This document shows, piece by piece, positions 32,904-42,424 of a stretch of DNA of 64,000 nucleotides; the first letter of the stretch is position 1, and each line of letters begins with the position of its first letter. Location of the stretch: contig OY754339.1 of the NCBI GenBank assembly GCA_963573305.1, positions 90,427,838 to 90,491,837 on the forward strand. The letters are read 5' to 3'. Made by a program: the position numbers and the translations under genes. Below the pieces are notes generated by a model that was not told the DNA's origin, did not search any database, and saw only the letters and a list, made by a program, of their open reading frames with translations. This stretch comes from Pyrrhosoma nymphula (taxonomy: Eukaryota; Arthropoda; Insecta; Odonata; Coenagrionidae).

Positions 32904-33705
32904 CGAGGGCAGACTTAAAGTAAGGTCTCCAATATTTTTTGTCATAGAAAATTACATTTATTTACATTGTTGGATACACCGTTCGAAAGGTCATGGCTTC
33001 AGCTATTTTTCGATGTAGTCACCCTGGCGCTCGATGATTTTCCTCATCCGCATGATGAATTTTTGAATACCGTCGTCATACCAGCTTCCGTCCGCTTTGC
33101 GAAGGCGTTGACCTCCTCTTGCACCTCGTCGTCCGTCGCGATCTTCATCCCTCCTAGGTGTTTCTTCAGGGTGAGGAACATGTGGAAATCACTTGGTGCG
33201 ACGTCGAGTCTGTACGGAGGGTGCCCGATCGCTTTCCACCCAAACTTCGAGATCAGTTCCTGCGTCTGACTAGCCGTATGCGGTCGCGCGTTGTCGTGAT
33301 GAAATGAGACCCCCTCCGTCAGCATTCCTGAACGTTTGTTCTTGATGGCGCGCCGAAGCTTTTGTAATGTGTGGCAGTATCTTTCCTTTTTGATAGTGGT
33401 TCCCCGGGGCATGAAATCCACCAACAATAATCCTCACTCTGAAGAAACACCTAGGAGGGATGAAGATCGCGACGGACGACGAGGTGCAAGAGGAGGTCAA
33501 CGCCTTCGCAACGCGGACGGAAGCTGGTATGACGACGGTATTCAAAAGTTCATCATGCGGATGAGGAAAATCATCAAGCGCCAGGGTGACTACATCGAAA
33601 AATAGCTGAAGCCATGACCTTTCCAACGATGTATCCAACAATGTAAATAAATGTAATTTTCTATGACAAAAAAAATTGGAGACCTTATTTTTAAGTCTGC
33701 CCTCG
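32904..33705. mobile_element. Mirrored (foldback) mariner derivative, copy 1
   Basis: Flanked by TA (32,902-32,903 and 33,706-33,707), with tips CGAGGGCAGACTTAA. The left 274 bp (32,904-33,177) are inverted at 33,431-33,705 and enclose a unique centre of about 253 bp. Each arm carries the transposase C-terminus plus 3' UTR and terminal repeat. The 5' half of an ordinary mariner is replaced by a copy of its 3' end. The same structure and junction recur at 45,913-46,715, so the rearranged form itself has spread. Confidence 0.85.
33044..33427 (-). pseudogene. mariner transposase, C-terminal half, copy 1
   Basis: LRRAIKNKRSGML, then FHHDNARPHTASQTQELI with the second catalytic Asp, then GHPPYRLDVAPSDFHMF with the third Asp of the D34D signature. 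After that come GGMKIATDDEVQEEVNAF and, past the ORF end, the usual DDGIQK-like C-terminus. The first catalytic Asp and the N-terminal DNA-binding domain are absent. The plus-strand ORF at 33,423-33,605 is the inverted copy of the C-terminal end (DDGIQKFIMRMRKII, RQGDYIEK). Confidence 0.8.
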
Positions 33706-34101
33706 TAAATTGGTTGCTACTCAGCGTTGCACATTGTTTGTATCGAATGAAACAGTGCAAGCTTTATAATCAATGTAAAGACTTATTTTAAGGATTTGTC
33801 TTGTGGTGACTTCCATTCCCAAATATCTACTGAAAAGAAACTTCTAGATCAGGTTCATAATCGTGATAAATATTCTAATATATCCTGTAAGCATGGACTT
33901 TAATCTGTCATATTATGAAATTCTGTTCTTCTGAGGTTGTAAGTGCGATTGTGATTCATTATTCAGGCACGGTGAATTTAATTAAATTTTTCTCATTTCT
34001 AATGTGTCCCGATTTTTCACGAAATTTCCCAGATTTTTTAAAAGTGAAAAATGCAAATGCGCCGTTTTTCAAAAATACATTATGGGAACTCAAGTGTAGA
34101 C

Positions 34102-34445
34102 AGACTCGGCCATCCAAAGTGGAGTCGAACTCGATATAAATCGATCAGATAGGAGTCAACCCTCTGTGTGTAATCGCCGCTTAAGGATTGCATTTGCATT
34201 GCAGTACACGGCTTGTAAGACTGCGAGCGCATAAATTAATAGTATTAGTAATATTAACCACTAGATGCCTCTTTAGCAGTTTACGGCATGCTAATTTACG
34301 CAGCACTCTCCCAGTTTCTAGTTTGACTGAGCCCGGTTTTCCTGATTGCTATTTGGTGTTTGCGCCTAGCGGCCGGGGGAACGTGCGGGGTCCCGATTTG
34401 AACTGGGACGAGTGCTGCATGCCTGGTGTGGAATCACCCCGTGCC
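34102..34445. other. Unassigned gap between hAT and foldback elements
   Basis: One 96-codon plus-strand ORF without motifs. Nothing else was noted. Confidence 0.3.
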
Positions 34446-35195
34446 ACACACCCTACTATCGGCGAAAAAAAATGGTAGAACGCTGAATTTTTTAAGCATT
34501 TGTATGAAATTCCGCAGGAGCTCCATAGAGTCGTGTGATATATTGTTTTACTCCCTGTTTGCTTGACTACAAAACTCATTCATTAAAAAGTGTTTAAATG
34601 TAAAGGTGGTGCTTCTACCGTCAAAAGGGTGAAGAAAAACACGCGAAAAATTAAAGACGGCGAAACGGTTTTTCTCTTCAATTCGTCACGGCCAAAGTAC
34701 TTGATTGGTGCACTAAATTGTTTTTTTCATGGAGAGAACGACATATCCGCATAACAAAGATTTTGAAAAATTAAATTTTACCCATTCTTTGATTTTGAAA
34801 ATGGCCGAAAGTTAAACAAAATTAAAATGGTAAACTTTTATTTAAAAAAAGGTAAAATTTAAATTTAAAAATATTTGTTATGTGGAGATGTCGTTCTGTC
34901 CATAAAAAAACATGGAAGTGCACAAATCAAATATTTTAGCCGTGACGAGATGAAGAAGACGAGTGTTTCACCGTCCTCCTAGTCTTTCGCGTGTTTTTCT
35001 TCACCCTTCCAATCGTAGAAGATACCTTTACCGTAGATACCTTTACATTCAAATACTTTTCAATGAATGAATTTTGTAGTCAAATAAACAGGGAGTAAAA
35101 CAATATATTACAGGACTCAATGGAGCTCCGGCGGAATTTCATACTAATGCCTAAAGTTCAGCGTTCTACCTTTTAGCCCCGATAGTAGTAGTGGC
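34446..35195. mobile_element. Long foldback element, about 750 bp
   Basis: Left and right halves are reverse complements over nearly the whole length. The tips are CCTACTATCGG (34,451) and CGATAGTAGTAGTGG (35,181). Shared blocks are GGTAGAACGCTGAA/TTCAGCGTTCTACC, GAAATTCCGC/GCGGAATTTC, ACTCCCTGTTTG/CAAATAAACAGGGAGT, GTGAAGAAAAACACGCGAAA/TTTCGCGTGTTTTTCTTCAC and ACGACAT. The centre is AT-rich. No ORF of note. The class is unknown and the target duplication is not clear. Confidence 0.7.
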
Positions 35196-36989
35196 TTGCA
35201 CAGTACTTCGTAGATGTAGATGAGCGCTCGGATATTGACAAACGCCGAGCGGAGTTCACGCATGAACTGTATGGGGAAGGTGGGAAGGGAGATAACGACG
35301 TGAGAATGAGAGATTCCGGTAAGAGGGTTTCTTGCTTTGAGGGGTCGTTGGGACTGTGAGTCCGGGAGATTCCAACCCATGAGAAGAATCGATGCTGGGT
35401 CCAGGTGGTTGGCAGTGAGATAGGGGAACTCTGGGGAGGGTGATGACATTGGGGGGGGAAGGGGGGGCAGGGCAGCGGAGCGTCAAGAATGAGGGAAGGA
35501 GGGGACATTAAGGAAGGGGCGAGAAAAGAGGGGGGGGGGAGGTGAGAGGACCAGTAGTGGCCCGATTTTTGAGTCTTTCGCAGTGCGAGAAATAAATACA
35601 TTACCACTCTCTCGAACTTCTGCATGTACCACGAAAAACAAACGCCAGTTTAGAACAAAAAGGTAATTTTTATTACTGACTTGAATGCAAAGTTTAAATG
35701 AAAAAGAAATCTACTAATTTTGATGCTCTTAAAAACTATTCCATTTTTGTGATTTGAAAAAAATTACTTCACAAATCACAGAAACTTTCTTTGGAAAACC
35801 GATCATATTTAAGGTAGTTTGAGCGAAACATTTCCCTAGTCATAATGGAGGCCATATTTGAATTTCATATTTTAATTTCAGCGTCTGTGAGAAGTACGAA
35901 ATACATATACTGTGATATTATTGGCACAAAAATATTGTTATATATGGCAAAAATGTTCAGTAATTAAATAAATATGTCCTCATAAGTCTTTAACTTGACT
36001 TTTTTCACGCCGTACGGCTAAAAAGCCTTAAAACAGTAGGAGTTATTTTACGATTTTGTAAAAATTACAGCGATGAGTAATAAATTAATTTAAATAAATA
36101 TTTGAGAAACATATAAACTACACACCGTAAGTTTTTTGAAAAAATCTAGGAGTTATAAATTCCTAATTTTTTCAATATTCTCCCACTGGAGTGCACAGCT
36201 ATCATGGGAAAGATGAGTTTTTTCTTTTAAACGAGGTCAAATTCATCAAATTCTAGGTAAAGTAATTTTTCCCTCAAACTACATTAAATCAATGAATAAA
36301 AGCAAGTATCTGCACTAGACATGATGACCTCTTTTGCATTAATTTGATCGAATTACACTATATTGTTAAGAATTCCAATTTTTGTTGTTTTTTGGGTTTC
36401 CAAAAAATCCTTTCTAAATTGGCGGATATTTCAATTCTAACAACCACATTTAGAGAAAGATTCAAACTTGCCGAACTATCGAGAGTCACAGTTCACGCCG
36501 CTGGAAGCCCAAATACGTCATAATATGAGGTTTACAAGCATTCATTTTCTCTGAAATAGAACATATCATATGTATTTTCATGCGGTTGATAGTAATACGT
36601 GATCGTATTGTTTCGCAAGTTATATAAATATATTCGTATTTTATTGCATTAATTAACGAAATACATATACAATAAGACAGAGGCAATTGTAATTGATCCT
36701 GTCAATATTAATTGACATGCTTCGAAAAGAATTCTACTAAATTATTCCAACTGAAGAAACTACTATTGGCTATAAAACATCTGTTTAAATAATTGAGTAA
36801 ATAAAATCTATTTGTTCAGTTAAAATATTATTCTTCCTTCACCATTATTATATACTGTTTTACATCGTATATGACAAGGATACAAAACAATTAGAGTGAC
36901 GAATTAATGAAATGATGAATTATCCAAAGAGTACTCTCAATTTTGCCACCAAGAATTTCTTCTTAAATAAAACTGCAGTAGTTGTACTG
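35196..36989. other. Purine-rich tract, then AT-rich sequence without genes
   Basis: 35,240-35,560 is G/A-rich on the plus strand and opens Pro/Ser-rich shadow ORFs on the minus strand. 35,600-36,990 is AT-rich with no supportable ORF or repeat. Confidence 0.4.
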
Positions 36990-37014
36990 TCCACTTAAAT
37001 TTTAAAATAAAATA

Positions 37015-37056
37015 TTACACAATTCGTGTTTCGACGCTTAGGGTGTCATCATCAGG
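37015..37056 (-). ncRNA. Hammerhead-like motif in the PLE tail
   Basis: On the minus strand: CTGATGA (37,049-37,055), stem II GAC/GTC around ACCCTAAGC, core GAAA (37,029-37,032), stem III ACAC-GAATT-GTGT and then A at the cleavage position. The core and stems II and III are good. A stem I partner is not evident, so self-cleavage is doubtful for this copy. Confidence 0.45.
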
Positions 37057-37289
37057 TCTACACAAGTTATGTCTCCAATGGGAATATTTATGCATAAACA
37101 AAAGGAATGATAGGGGATACTTGACCAATGAAGGAGGTAGTAGTAAGAAAGGGGGGGTACGGTTGATGGTGGCATGTGACCTTCCCGAGGATTCGGGAGA
37201 GTGACCTATTGGAGGGGGGGGGGTTCTTTTGAAATGTGGAGATAAGCCGAGGAAAGAGGATAGGGGGAAGGGAGTAGAGGCTTGGGTTG

Positions 37290-37613
37290 TCAGGTGGACA
37301 AGGATAGAATGGGGGAGTGAAAATCAAATTCTACATAATTAAGAAGTTTGATTTTCTTCTTTCTCTTGATAATCTCCCACTGTTCCAAGGTGTCCAGACG
37401 TTGTCCCCTCTTCTCGTAATGGAGGATATTCACGTCAAAGTTTGTATAATGGGACTCCTCTATCAGGTGTTTGGCAAGGTGGGATTTGGGATCACCGTTT
37501 GACAAGCACGTCTTATGTTCATTGATGCAGATTTCAAAATTCCGCCCCGTTTGATCTATATACACATCCTCCCACGTGTCGCAAGTCACACCATATACAC
37601 CGGATTTCTTCAT
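37290..37613 (-). pseudogene. PLE GIY-YIG endonuclease domain
   Basis: KKSGVYGVTCDTWEDVYIDQ, TGRNFEICINEHK, HLAKHLIEESHYTNFDVNIL and RLDTLEQWEIIKRKKK. In intact PLEs the motif is GIY...YIG. Here it is GVY...YID, with the Asn/His-Lys region still visible. The domain nicks target DNA for insertion in PLEs. Confidence 0.75.
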
Positions 37614-37799
37614 GGGATCGTATGGGTCTTTGGCATTATTAAATATGTCTCATAATGTGAGTGGAGTGTTAAACGTGACTTTATATTTGTTCCTGGGAAA
37701 GTTTCCAGCTGTTTTGTACGACCCCCGGCCAAGATACGGTAACCTAGCCCACCTTTGTTTCTTCTCCTTGCAAACCTGGGGTAAGTGATATTTTGTACG

Positions 37800-38131
37800 G
37801 CTAACTTATTTTGTCTCCTTTTTAAAATTCTTTCTACTATGGAGGCCTGATAGCCGTTGGCCGATGCGATGTGTCTGATGGTGTTTAATTCTTTGTCAAA
37901 ATTGTCTTAAGAAAGCGTAATATCTCACACTCGGTGAATCATAGAGTTAAAAGCAGCTGTTTTATGGGACATTGGGTGGTAATAATCAGCTGGTATCACT
38001 TGGTCAGTGTATGTGGGCTTGCGGTAAATATCGAAGACTTGCTTGCTCTGTGAAATGGAAATGCTCAGGTCTAAAAAATGTAGCTGACCTTCTGACTCTG
38101 TCTCCATAGTAAAAACGATTCGCGGTTGCAA
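37800..38131 (-). pseudogene. PLE late RT / linker segment
   Basis: LQPRIVFTMETESEGQLHFL, then a DLSISISQSKQVFDIYRKPT block, YTDQVIPADYYHPMSHKTA and AFNSMIHRV match the standard PLE region after the RT palm (…FLDL…YRKPT.TD..I...S.HP..HK.AAF.S..HR). A decayed KELNTIKHIASANGY-like segment follows to about 37,800. Confidence 0.75.
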
Positions 38132-38283
38132 GGAATTTAAGAAGTTTTGAGGAAACCGGGACTAGCCACGGTAGTAACCTTTACGGAGTCACCCGCTAGT
38201 GCACATGAGTGCGATATTCCAAAGGAGAAAAATCATTCGCCCTGTGGCGCTTAACGCACCACTTGGACTGCTAATGACATCAT

Positions 38284-39040
38284 GGGCCGTATTTTTAAAC
38301 CATACTCTTCCTCTTACTCTTCGCCGGAGGAGGAAGAGTGCGAGTTGTGACTCTACCCACTATTCGTATTCTAGAACGTTCCTACAGCGAAACCAAACTC
38401 TTCCTCTTCGATGGAGGGGCTTGGAGGGACTGTTGAGTAGATCGCTGAAATTCTCATAACTACGTAATGCTTCGATGACGTTTCGTGTGACGTTTGCTGC
38501 CCACAGTTCATTGCGGCTTTAACGAAACAGCAAGAAGAAGAAGAATAATTAAAGATGGAAAAAGATATTTTGATCGCTCGTCGGCCTCGGTGGCGGCGGG
38601 GTAACGTCCTCGCCTGCCAACCCAAAGGTCGCGGGTTCGAGTCCCGCCACTGGAGGATTTTTCTCCTCCATGGACATGGTTGTGTGTGTTGTCCTTTGTT
38701 ATTGTTACAACGCCTGATGTAAAATGGCCCTCGAGGCTGTATTCAGGTTGATGAAATAAATAAATAAAATAAAATATTGCGTGATGTGTCTGGAAAAAAA
38801 TGCCTAAATCCGGAGGTAATCGACGCATTCCGCCATATTAGGCCTTGGAACTGTTCCTTCTATTTTGGAGGATGGTCTGAGCCATGCTACTAATAGGATC
38901 AAGAGATTCGTTTGTTTGTAGAGAACGTTGAGCCTACAACCGAAGAGGTACGTTTAAAAAACGCTTGGAGGTTGAGTTGTCACCACAAACGCGTCATAGA
39001 GGAAGAGTCGTTCCTCTAGGAACGTCTTAGAATACGGCCC
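38284..39040. mobile_element. Small DNA transposon with GGGCCGTATT termini
   Basis: Left GGGCCGTATTTTTAAACCAT and right AAGACGTTCTAAG-type AATACGGCCC form an imperfect inverted repeat, with CAT at 38,281-38,283 and 39,041-39,043. ACTCTTCCTC/GAGGAAGAGT motifs repeat in both orientations inside. The tips resemble those of the 2471-4793 element (GGGGCCGATT) and may be related. Confidence 0.55.
38582..38775 (+). mobile_element. tRNA-derived SINE with (AAATA)n tail
   Basis: Starts CGGCCTCGGTGGCGGCGGGG (A-box region near 38,589) and has a clear Pol III B box GGTTCGAGTCCC (38,634-38,645). A tRNA-unrelated body of about 100 bp follows, then GATGAAATAAATAAATAAAA. The tRNA part could fold poorly and lacks a proper anticodon arm, so it is a SINE and not a tRNA gene. 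Confidence 0.75.
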
Positions 39041-39106
39041 CATATGTCTAGCAGTCCTGACCACCATGCTCCTATAAAGCCACCAAATAATCCACAGGGG
39101 AGAAGG

Positions 39107-39206
39107 ACGCCTCGGTAGCTTAACTGGTTAAAGCACTCGGCGCGAAATCGAGGGATCAGTGTTGGAGTCCCGGTCAAGGCGGACTATTTTTCTCCTGTGG
39201 AATATC
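39107..39206 (+). mobile_element. Second tRNA-like SINE fragment
   Basis: The A box is TAGCTTAACTGGTTAAAGC (39,116-39,134). The B box is TGTTGGAGTCCC (39,159-39,170), one or two changes from consensus. It ends TTTCTCCTGTGGAATATC at the 9-bp duplication. It has no A-rich tail, and it differs from the first SINE. Confidence 0.55.
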
Positions 39207-39560
39207 GAATTCAAGTAGGTTAAAAATTTATCCGCTTGCCTATAGCTACCAGTCCAACAACGTGAAACATCATCCACCTATCTAAACCCAATAAAATACA
39301 TTGTTTAAAAGGTTAAAACTGGAATTGAAAAGTTTACGTTCAAGATCATCCATAAAAATGTCAGCCAGTAATGGAGATAAAGGTGATCCTATAGCTAAAC
39401 CCTCTTGTTGGAGATAGTGAGTCCCATTGAATAAAAAATAATTTTGTTTCGTGCATATGTCTAAATGGTGTATAAACTCATCATTAATTATAGGATTAGT
39501 AGCTGAGTTAAACAAAGTATCTTTAAAACTGATGATATCAGGCCTGACCTCGTGGAAATT
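39207..39560 (-). pseudogene. PLE reverse transcriptase core
   Basis: NPIINDEFIHHLDICTKQNY, FLFNGTHYLQQEGLAIGSPL, SPLLADIFMDDLERKLF, and then, in another frame, VDDVSRCWTGSYRQADKFL and TYLNS. The VDD is the catalytic pair of Asp (usual Y.DD). A frameshift just before it and the two insertions inactivate the copy. Confidence 0.8.
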
Positions 39561-40190
39561 ATGGATATCCATGATGAGAAAACCACCTTTGTTATTTCCA
39601 CAAAACTTGATTACGCTGGCACGACGCGCGTTTCGCCACACTGTGGCATACTCATGTGCATTTAGCGGTAGGTTGGGTGGGAATATATAGCCTGGCCTTA
39701 TGCTGAGGAAAGGAGAGGGGGTGGGTTGGGAAGGGGGAGGGGAGAGGATTTCCGTTAAGTTTAATACTGAGCACTAAAGAGGCCATGGGTTCCTCGGATG
39801 ACTGCTAGGCGACTCCGATGGCTGGGGGAAGGGTAGGGGTGGAGTGTTTAGAGGGGGTTTTTGGGGGTGTGAGGGGGAATTGCAAGGGGGGGGGGGAGGG
39901 TGTGAAAAGAGGTGCATGGTGTAGGAGGATTTGGGGACCAAGCGCTTTAAAAACCGCCGTGACCACCCTCTTAAAGAGGAAAGGTCTAATTAGCTCTAAC
40001 AGAAAATATACAATATACACATTTAAAAAAAATCACCGTCATAACAGTGTCCGACTAAAACTTCACACAAACAAGTAAAAACGTATATTCTTCTCCATAA
40101 CCAGCAAAATATCTATAGTTTATGGCCTAGTGGTAATATAAACTACTATTAAATAAATAAACCACACTCGTCACTTGCACACAATATACA
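39560..40190 (-). mobile_element. Second PLE tail inserted into the PLE
   Basis: This stretch interrupts the PLE between the PVKINIEDC block and the core RT. It has the tail layout seen elsewhere: a pyrimidine-rich tract on the minus strand (39,700-39,950), then a GCCACAGTGTGGC hairpin followed by GAAACGCGCG (39,625-39,652), which is a hammerhead-like half without a clear CTGATGA. The 119-codon ORF crossing 39,641 is a chimera of this tail and the PLE. Borders are approximate. Confidence 0.5.
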
Positions 40191-40199
40191 CCTCCTGTC

Positions 40200-40860
40200 C
40201 ATCAGGAGAATGATTAGCAATCTTCAATGTTTATTTTACGGGAACTGAAGTAAACAGGTTCTTGACGTCAAAGTATAATAGTTTAGCATTCGCCGGGGTG
40301 GTCAATTTGCTTAACTGTTTGGCTAATTTCACTGAGTTTTTTTATTGCAAATTGGGGCATAAATTTTGAGAATTGACGGAAGATAGTATTCAATTAGAAG
40401 GTTAGTTTATGAGTCGGTGTTTCTACGCCGGATACCACTGGACGGATGGAGAAATTGTCTTTTTGAAGATTTATGAGGCCGTAGTCTCTCGAGGGAAGCG
40501 GGTTCATTTGAATAACTTGATACTTTTCCCTGCCACTGAATAAGGCCGAACAAGATTTGACATTGGCTTTCACTTCTTGTTGATACTTGGTTGTGGGGTC
40601 CTTTCTTAATCTAACGAAGGAGGTATCAGTGATATAATCAATAAATTTGCCAACATAGTCACATTTGTTCAGGATCACAACACTATTGCCTTTGTATACT
40701 TTAGTCACCACTAAATCGTCTTGAGTTATGGAGTCTGAAATTGAATTTATGACAGGATGAATGTTACTGTTATCGTATTTTGTAAACTGGGCCTCTATAT
40801 CGAGAATACGTTTTAAATAAGTTGCATACAATTGTTCAACGGTGAGCTCCACTTCCTCGT
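40200..40860 (-). pseudogene. PLE reverse transcriptase, N-terminal part
   Basis: ELTVEQLYATYLKRILDIEA, then DDLVVTKVYKGNSVVILNKC, DYVGKFIDYITDTSFVRL, KDPTTKYQQEV, RDYGLINLQKDNFSIRPVVS and ETPTHKL. The frame then shifts to KLTTPANAKLLYFDVKNLF and TSVPVK. The K(A/V).KGN.VVI and IRP(I/V)VS blocks are PLE hallmarks, and FDVKNLFTS is the first catalytic-Asp region. Confidence 0.85.
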
Positions 40861-42181
40861 CTCACTTCCCATATGACTGCATATCACTGGGTGTTTCAGA
40901 AAGGCATAGGGTTAATACTTATGGCTATGCTAAATTTGTGTCGACTTAGATATATATTATATCAACAGGCCAGAGTGTCGCTTTGTAAAATTGTCACGCT
41001 CAATGTTCCTAAGCTACAATAGGCAACTTAGAGCAGGCAAGGAAAACGCCTGCCACGATAGAAAAGTAGCCTCCCGCATGATCACCGAAGGTATGCATTG
41101 CTAGGCTTGGGTCGAATTCTGGGGGGTGATTGTTCAATTTGTTCATGTCTGCAAGTGGGAGACAGCAAGTGCGAAATGACAACATCCGTCGAAGGACGTT
41201 AACTTTAAGTACAACTATCGCACCACTCTTCAGCAGAAAATAAGTACGCTGTGTTTTTTCAAAATCATCAGTATTTCGATCCAGTGATAGAGTGACAGCA
41301 GTGGTCCATTCTACCCTGTCATCCGATAACTCCTTGTAGCTCTTCTGAGCCATATTCTTTTTTATTTGGTCAATGTTTATATCCCTCAATCCTACTCATA
41401 TTTTCTCTCCAAAATTTCCTTCCTTCTATTCTTCTGCACCTTTCCTCGTTTATGATATCGTCCGTGCATTTGAAATTTAAAATCCACCTCCATCACCATG
41501 CAACGAAAGTTTCAATCCTTGCCTGCCTTGTATTGTTTATGTTTCCAAAGTGAATTCGCAATTGAAATACGTGCGTAGGACAGCCTTTGTAGTTCTGGGA
41601 AAACAAATCATCGTCTCGGATTAATTGAATGCCTTAGCTTCTATCGATCTCAAGATTGGAGGGAATAGATTAGTCGACACAAATAGGAAGAAAATCTGAC
41701 GGAAAATTGGAGACCAGAGCAGAGGGCAAAAATATCACCGGGAGAGATGGAAATGGAACAAATTTTGGTTTCAAAACGTAGGAGGTCTTTGGGGAGATGT
41801 ATCCAAGATGTGTGGGGAGGCAAGAGAGGTGATTGTGAGTCTCAACTGCCAAGGGGGGGAGCAGGGAACAATGGAGGGACAGGAATGGGAAGGAATTCCT
41901 GCATGGAAGAACGCTGAGGGTGTGAAGAGGGATGCAGGGTAATCCCTCTGTCAGGGCCGGCAGGATGGATGACCTTCCCGGGCAGCCAATCCAAACCCTG
42001 AGCCATCAACACCCTCTTCCCTGATCTCCCTCCCACCCTCACGTCTTTCCCCTCCCTCTCACTCGTGCCAACACTCCCCGCTTCCACTGAATGTTTATAC
42101 CACCATGAAACGCACGCCTTCCTACCACCCAACGCTGCTATATACCACGGTAAGTGCTAGTAATGCATTGAAATCTTATGA
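40861..42181. other. Unassigned; one 126-codon ORF of uncertain status
   Basis: A minus-strand ORF at 41,009-41,389 reads without low complexity but matches nothing I recognise, and it lacks splice or promoter context. 41,840-42,080 is purine-rich with shadow ORFs. Otherwise nothing was noted. Confidence 0.3.
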
Positions 42182-42424
42182 CCCGTTTACATTACGAGGG
42201 TGGGGACCGTCGTTGGTACCGCCGTTACTACCTTCGTTAGTATCGTCGTTAGTACCGTCATTAGCACCTTCGTTAGCTCCGTAGTTAGTATCGTCATTAG
42301 TAACGTCGTTAGTACCGTAGTGGGCGCTAGCCGCAGCGTGAACGGGCGTTGGTTAACGACGGTGCAGTACTTCTTAATACTGCCGACTAACAGTGGTCAG
42401 CGCTGCTATCGTGAACGGAAACCG
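42182..42424 (+). repeat. 12-bp minisatellite in a possible MITE
   Basis: Between about 42,208 and 42,325 a 12-bp unit of the type CGTTAGTACCGT is repeated about nine to ten times with scattered substitutions. It reads as a Val/Ser/Thr repeat in one frame. The ends CCGTTTACATTACGA (42,183) and TCGTGAACGG (42,410) form a short imperfect inverted repeat, which suggests a MITE that contains the minisatellite. No target duplication is clear. Confidence 0.6.

Larger units (their letters stand above)
32590..34093. mobile_element. hAT-type non-autonomous element with 8-bp target duplication
   Basis: GTGTAGAC occurs at 32,582-32,589 and 34,094-34,101. The tips are TAGGGTTCACATTCG on the left and, inverted on the right, TTGAGTTCCCATAATG, a short imperfect inverted repeat. 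Repeated GTCCCG/CCCGGT motifs lie inside both ends. An 8-bp duplication is diagnostic of hAT. A mirrored mariner (32,904-33,705) sits inside. Without it the element is about 700 bp and has no transposase. Confidence 0.7.
38142..39206. mobile_element. 1.07-kb composite insert in the PLE with 9-bp target duplication
   Basis: GAATTTAAG (38,133-38,141) and GAATTCAAG (39,207-39,215) flank the insert. Its removal rejoins the PLE frame (FLTYLNS|LQPRIV). It contains a DNA element (38,284-39,040), a SINE inside that element, a second tRNA-like SINE at the right end, and a partial inverted copy of the second SINE's tail at about 38,213-38,240 (GATATTCC..AGGAGAAAAAT). The order of arrivals is not fully resolved. 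Confidence 0.5.
36990..40860 (-). mobile_element. Penelope-like element, RT plus GIY-YIG, broken by two insertions
   Basis: Order on the minus strand: PLE start near 40,860; RT N-terminal blocks to 40,200; foreign tail 39,560-40,190; RT core 39,560-39,207 with YxDD-type motif; foreign insert 38,142-39,206; late RT and linker 38,131-37,800; GIY-YIG domain 37,613-37,290; pyrimidine-rich linker; then a hammerhead-like tail at 37,015-37,056. Without insertions it would be about 2.2 kb. It is full of frame changes and inactive. Confidence 0.8.

Noticed and set aside
33336..33605. Plus-strand 89-codon ORF (and the twin at 46,346-46,615)
   Set aside because: It joins the antisense of the mariner centre to the inverted C-terminal arm. 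It is not a separate gene.
35173..35625. 150-codon minus-strand Pro/Ser-rich ORF
   Set aside because: It lies in a poly-purine tract and lacks motifs. The same holds for 55,427-55,744 and 60,006-60,550.
38582..38660. Possible tRNA gene with a good B box
   Set aside because: The A box and anticodon arm are poor and the sequence continues into a SINE body with an A-rich tail.
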